Source of the DNA: JBOFLG01 sp051657745
GTDB lineage: Bacteria; Actinomycetota; Actinomycetes; Actinomycetales; Dermatophilaceae
Direction of reading: 5' to 3'
NCBI GenBank assembly: GCA_051657745.1
Contig: JBOFLG010000079.1
Coordinates: 1 to 26,306 of the forward strand
DNA length: 26,306 nt
Shown here: one piece after another, positions 14,674 through 22,262 of the stretch
Layout of the letters: the number at the start of each line of letters is the position of its first letter
Position numbering within the stretch: the first letter of the stretch is position 1
Notes under the pieces: generated by a model
What the model saw: only the letters and a program-made list of their open reading frames with translations
Databases searched by the model: none
What the model was told of the DNA's origin: nothing
Position numbers and translations under genes: made by a program

Positions 14674-14706
14674 TTGACCATGTGCTCAAATTGAGCGTAT
14701 GGTCAA
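14674..14706 (+). promoter_or_regulatory. Leaderless promoter covered by a double palindromic operator
   Basis: TTGACC (14674-14679), an 18-base spacer and TATGGT (14698-14703) form a good promoter whose start would fall at the ATG at 14710, giving a leaderless transcript. The same 33 bases form two nested inverted repeats centred on A14690: outer TTGACCAT/ATGGTCAA (14674-14681, 14699-14706) and inner GCTCAA/TTGAGC (14684-14689, 14691-14696). Read another way, there are two adjacent 16-bp sites of the form TTGA-N8-TCAA. A dimeric repressor bound here would block both promoter boxes. The TetR protein encoded at the end of the same operon (17032-17703) is the obvious candidate (inference). Confidence 0.8.
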
Positions 14707-14709
14707 GAC

Positions 14710-15669
14710 ATGAAAGACGCCGGCCACGTTGCTGACTCCGCTGACTACATTTGTGAGCCTGCTGACCAGGCCCCCGGACCCGAGGACCGGCCACCGCAGC
14801 CCCGATCGCGCACCCTGCTGCTCCTGGTGGCGGTGGCGGCGGTCGGGCTGGCCGGTGTCGCAGTTGCCGCCTCGACCAACCGGCTCGACACGGTGCTGCT
14901 CTTCGTCGGCGTGCCGTGTGTGCTCGCCGTGGGCGTCGGCCTGATGCGGGGCAGCGGCGGGTGGGGGTCGATGTTCCAAGTCGTCACCGTCGTGCTGCTG
15001 CTCGCCTCGGCGCTGTTGCGCGAGGCAGCGATCTGTGTGTTGCTCGCAGCCCCGCTGGTCTACGGCGTCGCGGCGCTGGCCTACGCCGGGACGGCCACGA
15101 TGCGAGCCGGCCGCAGCGCGCTCGCCCTCGGGCCGCTGCTGGCGGTCGTGCTCATCGAGGGGGTCGTTCCCGGCGGCCGCATCAACCCCGAGCAGGAAGC
15201 TGTGGCGTCCCGGATGGTGGCCGATCGGTGTGACGCCTTCGAGTCCGCACTCGCCCGCGGCCCACGGATCAACCAGGACGCCGACCGAGGCCCGCTGCTC
15301 GACCTCTTCCCGTACCCCACGCCCACCGCGGCCACCGGGGCCGGTCTTGCCGTCGGCGACGTGTGGTCGCTCGCGATCGGCGACGGCATCCTCGAGACGC
15401 GGGTCGCGGCCCGCACCGCCAGCGCCCTCGAGTTCGAGATCACCGACGGCGCGTCGGCCGGGTCGCGCGGCCCACGGCACCACGCGGTGCTCGACCGGTG
15501 GGTCACCGTCCGTTCCGGAACGCTGGCGTGGACCCAGACCGCCGACGGCTGCCAGGCGACGATGACGGTGCGCTACAAGCGGCATCTGGACCCGGCCCTG
15601 TGGTTCGGGCCGGTCACCGCCGCGTTCATGGATGCCGGCACTGCCGCCTTCCTCGCCGGGCTGGACTGA
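14710..15669 (+). CDS. Membrane protein with C-terminal SRPBCC-like domain
   Basis: The 319-residue product has a hydrophilic N-terminus of about 30 residues, four probable membrane helices (about 34-55, 57-78, 88-110 and 130-152), and a soluble domain of about 150 residues. That domain has LAVGDVWSLAIGDGILETRV, a run of alternating beta-type segments, and ends MTVRYKRHLDPALWFGPVTA followed by a helix. This ending resembles SRPBCC (polyketide-cyclase-like) proteins that bind hydrophobic ligands, but the match is weak and recalled. Translation probably starts at the transcript's first base. It is the first gene of an operon with a membrane methyltransferase-like fusion and a TetR regulator, suggesting work on a hydrophobic substrate at the membrane. 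Confidence 0.7.
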   Translation: MKDAGHVADSADYICEPADQAPGPEDRPPQPRSRTLLLLVAVAAVGLAGVAVAASTNRLDTVLLFVGVPCVLAVGVGLMRGSGGWGSMFQVVTVVLLLASALLREAAICVLLAAPLVYGVAALAYAGTATMRAGRSALALGPLLAVVLIEGVVPGGRINPEQEAVASRMVADRCDAFESALARGPRINQDADRGPLLDLFPYPTPTAATGAGLAVGDVWSLAIGDGILETRVAARTASALEFEITDGASAGSRGPRHHAVLDRWVTVRSGTLAWTQTADGCQATMTVRYKRHLDPALWFGPVTAAFMDAGTAAFLAGLD

Positions 15670-15673
15670 CGTC

Positions 15674-17035
15674 GTGGATGCCGTCATGCAGATGTCCGCG
15701 GATGCCGTGCGGCGTGGCTCGGATGCCGCGACCGCCGATCTGCTGCGCAACCTCACCCTCGCTGTCCCGCTGGCGGTGGTCCTGGTCGTCGGCGCGGTGC
15801 GGAGCCGCAGGGCGGACCTCGGCGGGAGAATCGCCCCGGCGGTGCTCAGCACCCTGCTGGCCTGGGTCGGCATTCTTGCCGTGGAGACGGCCGGCGGGTG
15901 GTGGCAGTTCGCGACCGGGCCGACCACCGTGCTGGGCATGCCGCTGGAAACCAGTGCGGGCTGGGCGCTTGCCTGGGGTGCGATCCCGGTGCTGATCGGC
16001 GGGCCGCCGGTGTGGTGGTGGCTCGCGTTCGTCTGGGCCGACGTGCTGCTCGTGCCCGCGCTCGACCCGCTTGTCGTGATCGAGCCGGGCTGGCTGGTCG
16101 GGGAGGCGGTGCTGCTCGTCTGCGTTGCTGCTCCGGCACTCGCGATGGGTCGTCTCACCGCTCGGCGCCGGGCGCTCGGCGTGCGGGTGGTGCTGCAGAT
16201 CGCCACCTTCACCGGCCTATTCGGCTGGGCCGCACCGACGCTGGCGTTCCAGCGCGACGGGCTCGGCTGGGCCGATGTCGTCGACCACTCGGTCGGGGTG
16301 CGCGCGCTTCTGCTGGCTGCCGCCGTGGTCGTGGCGGTGCCGGTGATGTCGGCGGTGACCGAGTTGGCTCGAGTGGGTGGCGGCACGCCGTTTCCCTGGG
16401 ACCCGCCGGCGCGCCTGGTCACGACCGGGCCGTACGCCTACATCCGCAATCCGATGCAGGCCGGTGCCTGCCTGCTGCTGACTTTGTTGGGAGTCGCTTC
16501 CGGGTCACCGACCCTGCTCCTCGGGGTGCTCGTGGCGGCCACGTTCTCGCTGTCGGTGGCTGACCCGCACGAGCGGCGGATGCTGATTGCGCGGTGGCCC
16601 GACCCGCCGGTCGCGGCATCCCCTGACTCCCTGGGTGCACTGGGCTACCCGGGCTATCGACGGGCGGTCCGCGCCTGGATCCCACGGTGGCGGCCGGTCA
16701 TTGCCACCCCGGCAACGCTCTGGGTCTCGCAGACCTGTGCGTTGTGCCGTGGCACCGGCGAGGCGGTGGGCCGCCTCGGGGTCACCGGTCTCGAGGTGCG
16801 GCCGGCCGAGTCGTCCCCGGTGCGGCTCACCCGGATGCGGTGGTCGGTGCCGGGCACTCATGATCGCGGCGTGTCCGCTCTGGGCCGGGCTCTCGAGCAT
16901 GCGAGCCTGCCATGGGCGTGGTGCGGCTGGCTGGTCCGGCTGCCGGTGCTGGCAACGCTCGTTCAGCTCGTGGCCGACGCCTGCGGCCTCGGCCCGCGTG
17001 ACCTCACGGGCGCGACGCGTACGGTAGTTCGGTGA
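15674..17035 (+). CDS. ICMT-type membrane methyltransferase fused to a DCC thiol-oxidoreductase-like domain
   Basis: The first 330 residues contain about eight hydrophobic segments and the motif PFPWDPPARLVTTGPYAYIR followed by NPMQAG. This is characteristic of the isoprenylcysteine carboxyl methyltransferase / phospholipid methyltransferase superfamily, where it forms part of the SAM pocket. The last 110 residues begin WVSQTCALCRGTGEAVGRLG; this CxxC after a beta strand, with a downstream tail of two amphipathic helices, resembles DCC (DUF393) thiol-disulfide oxidoreductases. The DCC domain normally starts with an Asp-Gly before the first Cys; here it is Ser-Gln-Thr. The start is uncertain: GTG 15674, ATG 15686, or ATG 15632 overlapping the previous gene. 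It overlaps the TetR start by four bases (GTGA). Confidence 0.75.
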   Translation: MDAVMQMSADAVRRGSDAATADLLRNLTLAVPLAVVLVVGAVRSRRADLGGRIAPAVLSTLLAWVGILAVETAGGWWQFATGPTTVLGMPLETSAGWALAWGAIPVLIGGPPVWWWLAFVWADVLLVPALDPLVVIEPGWLVGEAVLLVCVAAPALAMGRLTARRRALGVRVVLQIATFTGLFGWAAPTLAFQRDGLGWADVVDHSVGVRALLLAAAVVVAVPVMSAVTELARVGGGTPFPWDPPARLVTTGPYAYIRNPMQAGACLLLTLLGVASGSPTLLLGVLVAATFSLSVADPHERRMLIARWPDPPVAASPDSLGALGYPGYRRAVRAWIPRWRPVIATPATLWVSQTCALCRGTGEAVGRLGVTGLEVRPAESSPVRLTRMRWSVPGTHDRGVSALGRALEHASLPWAWCGWLVRLPVLATLVQLVADACGLGPRDLTGATRTVVR

Positions 17036-17703
17036 CCGCTGCAACACGACAACAGTTGATGGATGCCGCGGTGCGGCTCACCACCCGGAGCGGGGTGCGT
17101 GGGCTGACTGCGCGGGCGATCGGCGCCGAGGCGGGTACCAACCAGGCGCTGATCTTTTACCATTTCGACGGCGTTGACGGGCTGCTCCGTGCGGCCTACG
17201 CGGACGCCACCCGAGCGATGGTCGAGGACTTCGCGACCGGCCTGGCGGCGGCCACGACGTTCACCGAACTGTACGAAGTGGGTGAACGGCTGGGCCAGCG
17301 GTCGAAAGAGGATGGCAGTGCGGCCCTCCTGCTCACAGTGATGGCGGCGGCACACCACGACGAGCAGATGGCCGCGTCGCTGGTGACCTCGCTCGGCGCA
17401 TGGCTGGAGGTCGTCGAGGCGGCAGTGTCCCGGGTGTTGGCTACGTCGGGTCTCGACGACGTGGTCGATGCCGCGGCCCTGTCCCGCACCTTGTCGGCGG
17501 CCACCATCGGCATGGTCACGATCGACGCCCTGCCCGGCGCTCCGCTCGGTGCCACCGTGCGTTCGGCCGATGGGGTACCGCAGGCCGTCGATGGGCTGGT
17601 CGGGCGCTTTCCGCGGGCGGTGGTGCGGCGTCTCGCGCGCCTTCTCGGCCGGGCTGACGCCACCACGCAGGGCCGGGCGCCGTCACCACCCACCGGCGGG
17701 TAG
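17032..17703 (+). CDS. TetR-family transcriptional regulator
   Basis: The 223-residue protein begins TRQQLMDAAVRLTTRSGVRG, then LTARAIGAEAGTNQALIFYH, the typical helix-turn-helix of TetR repressors. The rest is a helical ligand-binding domain without recognisable subfamily markers, and the last 20 residues are low-complexity. It begins with a GTG inside the stop of the methyltransferase-like gene, so it is the third cistron of the operon starting at 14710. Such a position usually means local autoregulation. The double TTGA-N8-TCAA site on the operon promoter is the likely target, and the inducer may be a hydrophobic substrate of the two membrane proteins (inference). Confidence 0.9.
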   Translation: MTAATRQQLMDAAVRLTTRSGVRGLTARAIGAEAGTNQALIFYHFDGVDGLLRAAYADATRAMVEDFATGLAAATTFTELYEVGERLGQRSKEDGSAALLLTVMAAAHHDEQMAASLVTSLGAWLEVVEAAVSRVLATSGLDDVVDAAALSRTLSAATIGMVTIDALPGAPLGATVRSADGVPQAVDGLVGRFPRAVVRRLARLLGRADATTQGRAPSPPTGG

Positions 17704-17882
17704 CGGTGTCGCGCGGCCTGGCACGACCCCGTCGGTACCTTCGACCGGGTCGAGCCGGGCGCGGCGACCCAGCATCTGTCCCGATGCGTCAGGGACCTAT
17801 TGGGGCGGTTCCATTCGAGGTGCTGGCCGCCAGCCTCGGTGATGTCATCCCTGCCGATGGGATCGACTCGGGTGGTGGGAAG

Positions 17883-18764
17883 ATGAGGCGCGTGACGGCG
17901 ACAACTCTGGACGGCACGGCGATCCTCACGACAATCAAGGGGGAGTTGACGACGCGGGTCGGCGCCCTGGCCGACCGGGGGGTCACGCCTGGGCTCGGCA
18001 CCGTGCTCGTCGGCGACCACCCCGGCAGCCGCTGGTACGTCGGCGCCAAGCATCGAGACTGCGCCGACATCGGCATCCGCAGTATCCGCCGCGACCTGCC
18101 GGCGGGCAGCACCCTCGAGGAGGTGCTGTCGGTCGTCCACGAACTGAACGCGGACCCCGAGTGCACCGGCTTCATCGTGCAGCAACCCACCGGCCTGGAC
18201 GAGAATGTGCTCCTCTCGGCGGTCGACCCGGTCAAGGACATTGATGGCCTGCATCCGACCAACCTCGGCCGCCTGGTGCTCGGCGAGCCGGGGCCCCTGC
18301 CGTGCACTCCGGTGGGCTGCATCGAACTGCTTCGCCGCTACGACGTGCCGATCGCGGGCGCGAAGGTGGTGGTCGTGGGGCGCGGCATCACCGTGGGCCG
18401 GCCGCTCGGCCTCCTCCTGACCCGGCGGTCGGAGAACGCGACGGTCACGTTGTGCCACACCGGGACTCGTGACCTCGCCGCCGAGGTGCGCCGCGCTGAC
18501 ATCGTGGTGGCTGCGGCGGGGGTGCCGGGCATCGTCACCGCTGACATGGTCAAGCCGGGCGCGGCGGTCCTCGACGTCGGGGTGTCCCGGGTTGTTGATG
18601 ACGCGAGCGGTGCCGCGGTGGTGGCCGGTGATGTCGCCCCGGACGTGTGGGAGGTCGCCGGGTTCGTCAGCCCCAACCCCGGGGGTGTCGGCCCGATGAC
18701 CCGGGCAATGCTGCTCAGCAACGTGGTCGCAGCCGCCGAAGCAGCGGTCGGCGCACGGGGCTGA
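17883..18764 (+). CDS. folD: Methylenetetrahydrofolate dehydrogenase / methenyl-THF cyclohydrolase
   Basis: FolD interconverts 5,10-methylene-, 5,10-methenyl- and 10-formyl-tetrahydrofolate using NADP and supplies the formyl donor that PurH uses. The catalytic region is SRWYVGAKHRDCADIGI with Y52 and K56, followed by GFIVQQPTGLD, VDPVKDIDGLHPTNLG and PCTPVGCIELL. The nucleotide-binding site is VVVVGRGITVGRPLGLLL, and the C-terminus has SPNPGGVGPMTRAMLLSN. The 293-residue length is normal. The ATG at 17883 is chosen for family agreement with GGGA just upstream; GTG 17892 is an alternative. Upstream, 17704-17882 holds no gene, only a GTCCC/GGGAC hairpin, and no ZTP aptamer is seen there, unlike purH. 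Confidence 0.96.
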   Translation: MRRVTATTLDGTAILTTIKGELTTRVGALADRGVTPGLGTVLVGDHPGSRWYVGAKHRDCADIGIRSIRRDLPAGSTLEEVLSVVHELNADPECTGFIVQQPTGLDENVLLSAVDPVKDIDGLHPTNLGRLVLGEPGPLPCTPVGCIELLRRYDVPIAGAKVVVVGRGITVGRPLGLLLTRRSENATVTLCHTGTRDLAAEVRRADIVVAAAGVPGIVTADMVKPGAAVLDVGVSRVVDDASGAAVVAGDVAPDVWEVAGFVSPNPGGVGPMTRAMLLSNVVAAAEAAVGARG

Positions 18765-18781
18765 CCGTCAGCCGCAGCACC

Positions 18782-18849
18782 AACTTTCCCGCCCGCACCC
18801 GAAACCTTCAGGTCCGCACCGGATCGGAAGTGGTGTCCAGATGAAGGTT
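18782..18849. repeat. Palindromic intergenic repeat, copy 1
   Basis: A left arm AACTTTCCCGCCCGC is followed by a core bounded by AACCTTCA (18803-18810) and TGAAGGTT (18842-18849), with CGGAAG in the middle. The core aligns directly with copy 2 at 20028-20074, and the left arm is the reverse complement of copy 2's right arm. The two copies bracket the AbiEi-like gene and look like REP-type elements. Confidence 0.7.
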
Positions 18850-18926
18850 GCGATGCTCAGCATGCACTCGCGGGGCTAGCACGCGTCATCCACACCCCGG
18901 CGGCGCCAGAGCCGACGTCGGGGCGG

Positions 18927-18935
18927 TTGTCCACA
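18927..18935 (+). promoter_or_regulatory. DnaA-box-like nonamer
   Basis: TTGTCCACA is one change from the consensus DnaA box TTATCCACA. A weaker relative, TCATCCACA, lies about 40 bases upstream. Both precede the AbiEi-like gene at 18987. Too few for an origin; they may regulate the gene or be chance. Confidence 0.3.
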
Positions 18936-18986
18936 GATCGCCAGAGGGCCGTTTCCCCGAGCGGCGAGTTTTCGCACGCTGGGTCG

Positions 18987-19928
18987 ATGACGACGATCAC
19001 CTCCCAGCTCGATCCGCCGCTTGACCCCACCCTGTGCGAGCTCGCCACGAGTCAGCACGGCGTCCTCACCACGACGCAGTTGGCCGCTGCGGGCATGTCG
19101 GCGCCGGCGCTCGTCGCCCTGGTCCGAAGTGGCGCCCTGCAGCACCCCGGTCGCGGGCTGTACGTCGTCGCCTCGATGGCACGTGCGGACCAGATCGGGC
19201 GCCACCGGCAGCTCGTCGCCGGCGCGTTCGTGCTCTACCCGGATGCCGTGCTGACCTCGACCTCCGCCCTGCTCGCTCAGGGCCTCTCGGTCTGGGGCGC
19301 CGACCTGAGCCGGCCGAGCATCCTGCGTCCGGTAAACCGCAGCGGCGGCGTGGGGTGCTTCTGGGTCCGGGCGCGGCGGTGGGGCCGCGAGGTCGTCGAG
19401 ACGCCGTGGGGGCCTGCGGCAACCACTGCGGATGCACTCGCGCAGCTGGCCGTGGACGCCGGCATCGGGCCCGGTGTGGCGTGCGCCGACGCCGCCCTGC
19501 GCCTCGGCCTGGTGACGCCGGGAGCGATGTCCGAGGCCGTGGACGCGATGGGCTCGTGGCCGCGACGCAGTCGGGCCGTCACCATGAACGCGCTCGGCGA
19601 CGGTCGTAGGGAGTCGGTGGGTGAGTCGCGGGTGGGAGTGGTGCTCGCCGGGGCCGGCATCATCGTCGTGCCGCAATATGAGGTGCGGGACGAGTCGGGC
19701 GTGCTCGTCGGCCGGGTCGACTTCCTCGTGGAGGGCACATCTGTCGTCATCGAGTTCGACGGCAAGGTCAAGTTCGGCTCGGGGGAACCGGAGGTGCTGT
19801 GGCGGGAGAAGAGGCGGGAGGACCGCATCCGGCGTCTCGGCTACCGCGTCGTGCGCTTGACGTGGGAGGACCTCGAGAGGTCAGGTGCGGTTGTCGCGCG
19901 CGTGCGGGCCGCTCTCGCCGAGGGGTAA
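18987..19928 (+). CDS. AbiEi-like winged-helix protein with C-terminal DUF559/Vsr-like nuclease fold
   Basis: The N-terminal part (LATSQHGVLTTTQLAAAGMS, followed by VRSGALQHPGRGLYVVAS) is the winged-helix start typical of type IV antitoxin AbiEi-like proteins. The C-terminal part (QYEVRDESGVLVGRVDFLVE, then VVIEFDGKVKFG and RRLGYRVVRLTWEDL) has the Asp ... Glu-x-Asp-Gly-Lys layout of the PD-(D/E)XK nuclease fold seen in DUF559 and Vsr proteins. The 313-residue length is usual for this widespread actinobacterial family, whose role is unknown. No toxin partner (AbiEii) is next to it, so it is probably not a toxin-antitoxin pair. ATG 18987 is preferred to an upstream GTG at 18927, which would overlap the DnaA-like box. 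Confidence 0.75.
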   Translation: MTTITSQLDPPLDPTLCELATSQHGVLTTTQLAAAGMSAPALVALVRSGALQHPGRGLYVVASMARADQIGRHRQLVAGAFVLYPDAVLTSTSALLAQGLSVWGADLSRPSILRPVNRSGGVGCFWVRARRWGREVVETPWGPAATTADALAQLAVDAGIGPGVACADAALRLGLVTPGAMSEAVDAMGSWPRRSRAVTMNALGDGRRESVGESRVGVVLAGAGIIVVPQYEVRDESGVLVGRVDFLVEGTSVVIEFDGKVKFGSGEPEVLWREKRREDRIRRLGYRVVRLTWEDLERSGAVVARVRAALAEG

Positions 19929-19985
19929 GCCTGCGCGTCACGACCTCCGGCCGTCGTGGCTGCTCGCTGGACAACGGGACCCGTC

Positions 19986-20029
19986 CACCAGCCAGTAGGC
20001 ACCGGAACACCAGCCAGTAGGCACCGGAA
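19986..20029. repeat. Tandem 22-bp direct repeat
   Basis: Two identical 22-bp copies (19986-20007 and 20008-20029, core CAGCCAGTAGGCACCGGAA) lie back to back beside repeat copy 2, in the space between the AbiEi-like gene and mdh. Confidence 0.85.
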
Positions 20030-20095
20030 GCTTCAGGTATGCAGCACAACGGAAGACTGGCGCGGATGAAGGTTCCGGGCGCGGGCGGGAAAGTT
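20028..20095. repeat. Palindromic intergenic repeat, copy 2
   Basis: The core runs AAGCTTCAGGT ... CGGAAG ... GATGAAGGTT (20028-20074) and continues into a right arm ending GCGGGCGGGAAAGTT at 20095. This arm is the inverse of the left arm of copy 1 (18782-18849). It lies 15 bases after the 3' end of mdh on the other strand and may act as a terminator for it. Confidence 0.7.
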
Positions 20096-20110
20096 CTGGT
20101 GGTGAGATGG

Positions 20111-21100
20111 TCAGATCAGGCCGAGGGCTCTGACCGCGTCGCGCTCCTCGGCGAGTTCGCGCACCGATGCGTCGATCCGAGCCCGCGAGAAGTCGTCGAT
20201 CTCGAGCCCCTCAACGATGGCCCACGACCCGTCCGAGACGGTCACCGGGAAGGACGAGACCAGCCCCTCCTCGACGCCGTACGACCCGTCGGAGCGCACC
20301 GCCATCGACACCCAGTCACCGTCCGCCGTGCCGGTCACCCAGGTCCGCGCGTGGTCGATGGTGGCGGACGCTGCCGAGGCCGCCGACGACGCACCGCGTG
20401 CCGCGATGATGGCCGCACCGCGCCCCGCGACCGTGGGGATGAAGGTCGACTCCAGCCAGGTCTGGTCGCCGACTGCCTCGGCTGCGTTCTGTCCACCCAC
20501 CTCGGCATGGAACAGGTCGGGGTACTGCGTCGCTGAGTGGTTGCCCCAGATCGTCATCCGGCGAATCTCGGTGACCGGCACCGAAAGCCGCGCCGCGAGT
20601 TGCGAGATCGCCCGGTTGTGGTCGAGCCGGGTCAGGGCCGAGAACCGCTCGCTCGGGATGTCGGGTGCGCTCGACATCGCGATCAGCGCGTTGGTGTTGG
20701 CCGGGTTCCCGGTGATGGTGACCCGCACGTCGTCCGCAGCCACCTCGTTCAGCGCCGCACCTTGCGGCGCAAAGATGCCGCCGTTCGCCTCGAGGAGGTC
20801 GCCGCGTTCCATGCCCGGCCCGCGCGGTCGCGCGCCCACCAGCAGCGCATGACTCGCCCCGTCGAAGATTACCCGCGGGTCGTCACCGATCTCGACCCCG
20901 GCGAGCGTCGGAAACGCGCAGTCGTCGAGTTCCATGACTACGCCTTCGAGTGCGCCCAGTGCCGGCGTGATCTCGAGCAGCCGCAACTCGACCGGAGTGT
21001 CGGGGCCGAGCAGTGCACCGCTCGCGATGCGGAACAGGAGGCTGTAACCGATCTGGCCGGCGGCTCCGGTAACGGCGACTTTGACGGGCGTGCTGCTCAC
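20111..21100 (-). CDS. mdh: Malate dehydrogenase (NAD)
   Basis: This TCA-cycle enzyme oxidises malate to oxaloacetate. The 329-residue protein has the NAD-binding motif VTGAAGQIGYSLLFRIASG, substrate Arg residues in GARPRGPGMERGDLL (R93 and R99), NPANTNALI, the catalytic Asp in RLDHNRA (D160) and the catalytic His in IWGNHSATQYPD (H188). This is the cytosolic-type MDH common in actinobacteria. Start is a GTG at 21100 with GGGGAG seven bases upstream. It lies on the opposite strand to folD. Confidence 0.97.
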   Translation of the reverse strand: MSSTPVKVAVTGAAGQIGYSLLFRIASGALLGPDTPVELRLLEITPALGALEGVVMELDDCAFPTLAGVEIGDDPRVIFDGASHALLVGARPRGPGMERGDLLEANGGIFAPQGAALNEVAADDVRVTITGNPANTNALIAMSSAPDIPSERFSALTRLDHNRAISQLAARLSVPVTEIRRMTIWGNHSATQYPDLFHAEVGGQNAAEAVGDQTWLESTFIPTVAGRGAAIIAARGASSAASAASATIDHARTWVTGTADGDWVSMAVRSDGSYGVEEGLVSSFPVTVSDGSWAIVEGLEIDDFSRARIDASVRELAEERDAVRALGLI

Positions 21101-21403
21101 GGTGCGCTCCCCTTCGTGACGGGCTGGCTGTCAGTGTGCGGCGACGCTATCAGCGCACGCATGCCGCACGGCAGGCACCCGGCACGTGCCTCCAAGATTG
21201 GCGTGGTGACCACTCCGACGGCCGCCTTCCGCATCGGTTGCTCTCGGCGCGGTCCACGCTTCCGCGCTCTCGCGAGAGGTCCTCGTCGGGGAGGCCCATG
21301 GCCCCGCCGCTGTGCGAGATGTCCGGCAGAACGGCCGGATCGCGGATCGAGAAGGTCGCCACCCACCGGCAATGTCGCCGACGGTTGATCGGTGTGGCGC
21401 CGG
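21101..21403. other. Gene-free stretch between aquaporin and mdh
   Basis: About 300 bases carry the mdh promoter region at the 21101 end and the space downstream of the aquaporin. Short frames are open on both strands, but none has a ribosome binding site or resembles a known protein. I see nothing else I can support. Confidence 0.5.
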
Positions 21404-22228
21404 TCAGCCAGTGGCGTCGCGGTCCTTGCCGGTGGCTGCCGCGACGTCAGCGGCAGCGATGGCGCCCTCGATGTCGCGGTCGCTGCGGTCAACGCCGGTG
21501 ATCAGGTGGAACGTCGCGCCGGCAATGGCGGCCCCGATGATCGGTGCGAGCCAGAACGCCCAGAGTTGGGCGGGCGCGCCATCCCCGTTGAAGAAGGCTA
21601 CGGCGGTGGAACGGGCCGGGTTCACCGAGGTGTTCGAGATGGGGATGGAGATGAGGTGAATCAGCGTGAGTGCCAGCCCGATTGCGATCGGCGCGAACCC
21701 CGATGGAGCCCGGGAGTCGGTGGCGCCGAGGATGACGTACACGAAGATCGCGGTGAGGAGCGTCTCGGCGACGAGCACCGCGACCAGGCTGTACCCACCG
21801 GGGGAGTGCTCGGCGTAGCCGTTGGCGGCGAGGTTCCCAGTGGCCTCGAACCCGTCGGTACCCCGGGCGATCCCCCACACCGCCAGCCCACCGACCAGCC
21901 CGCCCAGCACCTGGGCGAGCACGTAGTACGGCACGTCGGGCCAGTCGAATCGGCGGGCCACGGCGACCCCGATCGTGACCGCCGGGTTGAAGTGCGCACC
22001 CGACACGTGCCCGACCGCGTAGGCCATGGTCACCACGGTGAGCCCAAAGGCGAGGGCCACACCAAGGAAGCCGATGCCGACATGGATGCTCTGGCCGGCG
22101 ACCACGTTGGGGGCGACGAACGCCGCGGCGAAGACCGCCGACCCGCACCCACCGAACACCAGCCACAACGTGCCAAGAAACTCCGCGCCGAGCCGCTGCG
22201 CCATCGTCGGTGTCGTCATGGCGGTCAT
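21404..22228 (-). CDS. Aquaporin (AqpZ/MIP family)
   Basis: This channel for water, or possibly small neutral solutes, has six membrane helices and both signature loops: GHVSGAHFNPAVTIGVA (first NPA) and ISNTSVNPARSTAVA (second NPA, followed by the filter Arg). The N-terminus AQRLGAEFLGTLWLVFGGCG and the C-terminal WAFWLAPIIGAAIAG are typical of AqpZ-like proteins. At 274 residues it is slightly long because of a hydrophilic tail (DRSDRDIEGAIAAADVAAAT). Adjacent ATGs at 22231 and 22228 follow GGCGGAG; 22228 gives better spacing, and 22219 is also possible. Water versus glycerol selectivity is not certain from these residues. Confidence 0.93.
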   Translation of the reverse strand: MTAMTTPTMAQRLGAEFLGTLWLVFGGCGSAVFAAAFVAPNVVAGQSIHVGIGFLGVALAFGLTVVTMAYAVGHVSGAHFNPAVTIGVAVARRFDWPDVPYYVLAQVLGGLVGGLAVWGIARGTDGFEATGNLAANGYAEHSPGGYSLVAVLVAETLLTAIFVYVILGATDSRAPSGFAPIAIGLALTLIHLISIPISNTSVNPARSTAVAFFNGDGAPAQLWAFWLAPIIGAAIAGATFHLITGVDRSDRDIEGAIAAADVAAATGKDRDATG

Positions 22229-22262
22229 CATGCTCCGCCCAGGGGCGTGTGCGCCATCGACA

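Noticed and set aside
17704..17882. A second ZTP or other folate riboswitch before folD
   Set aside because: No CCGCCTGGG-type core or GGCG pseudoknot partner is present, only a short GTCCC/GGGAC hairpin.
18987..19928. Type IV toxin-antitoxin (AbiE) system
   Set aside because: No AbiEii-like nucleotidyltransferase gene is adjacent, and the C-terminus is a nuclease-like fold rather than the usual AbiEi C-terminal region.
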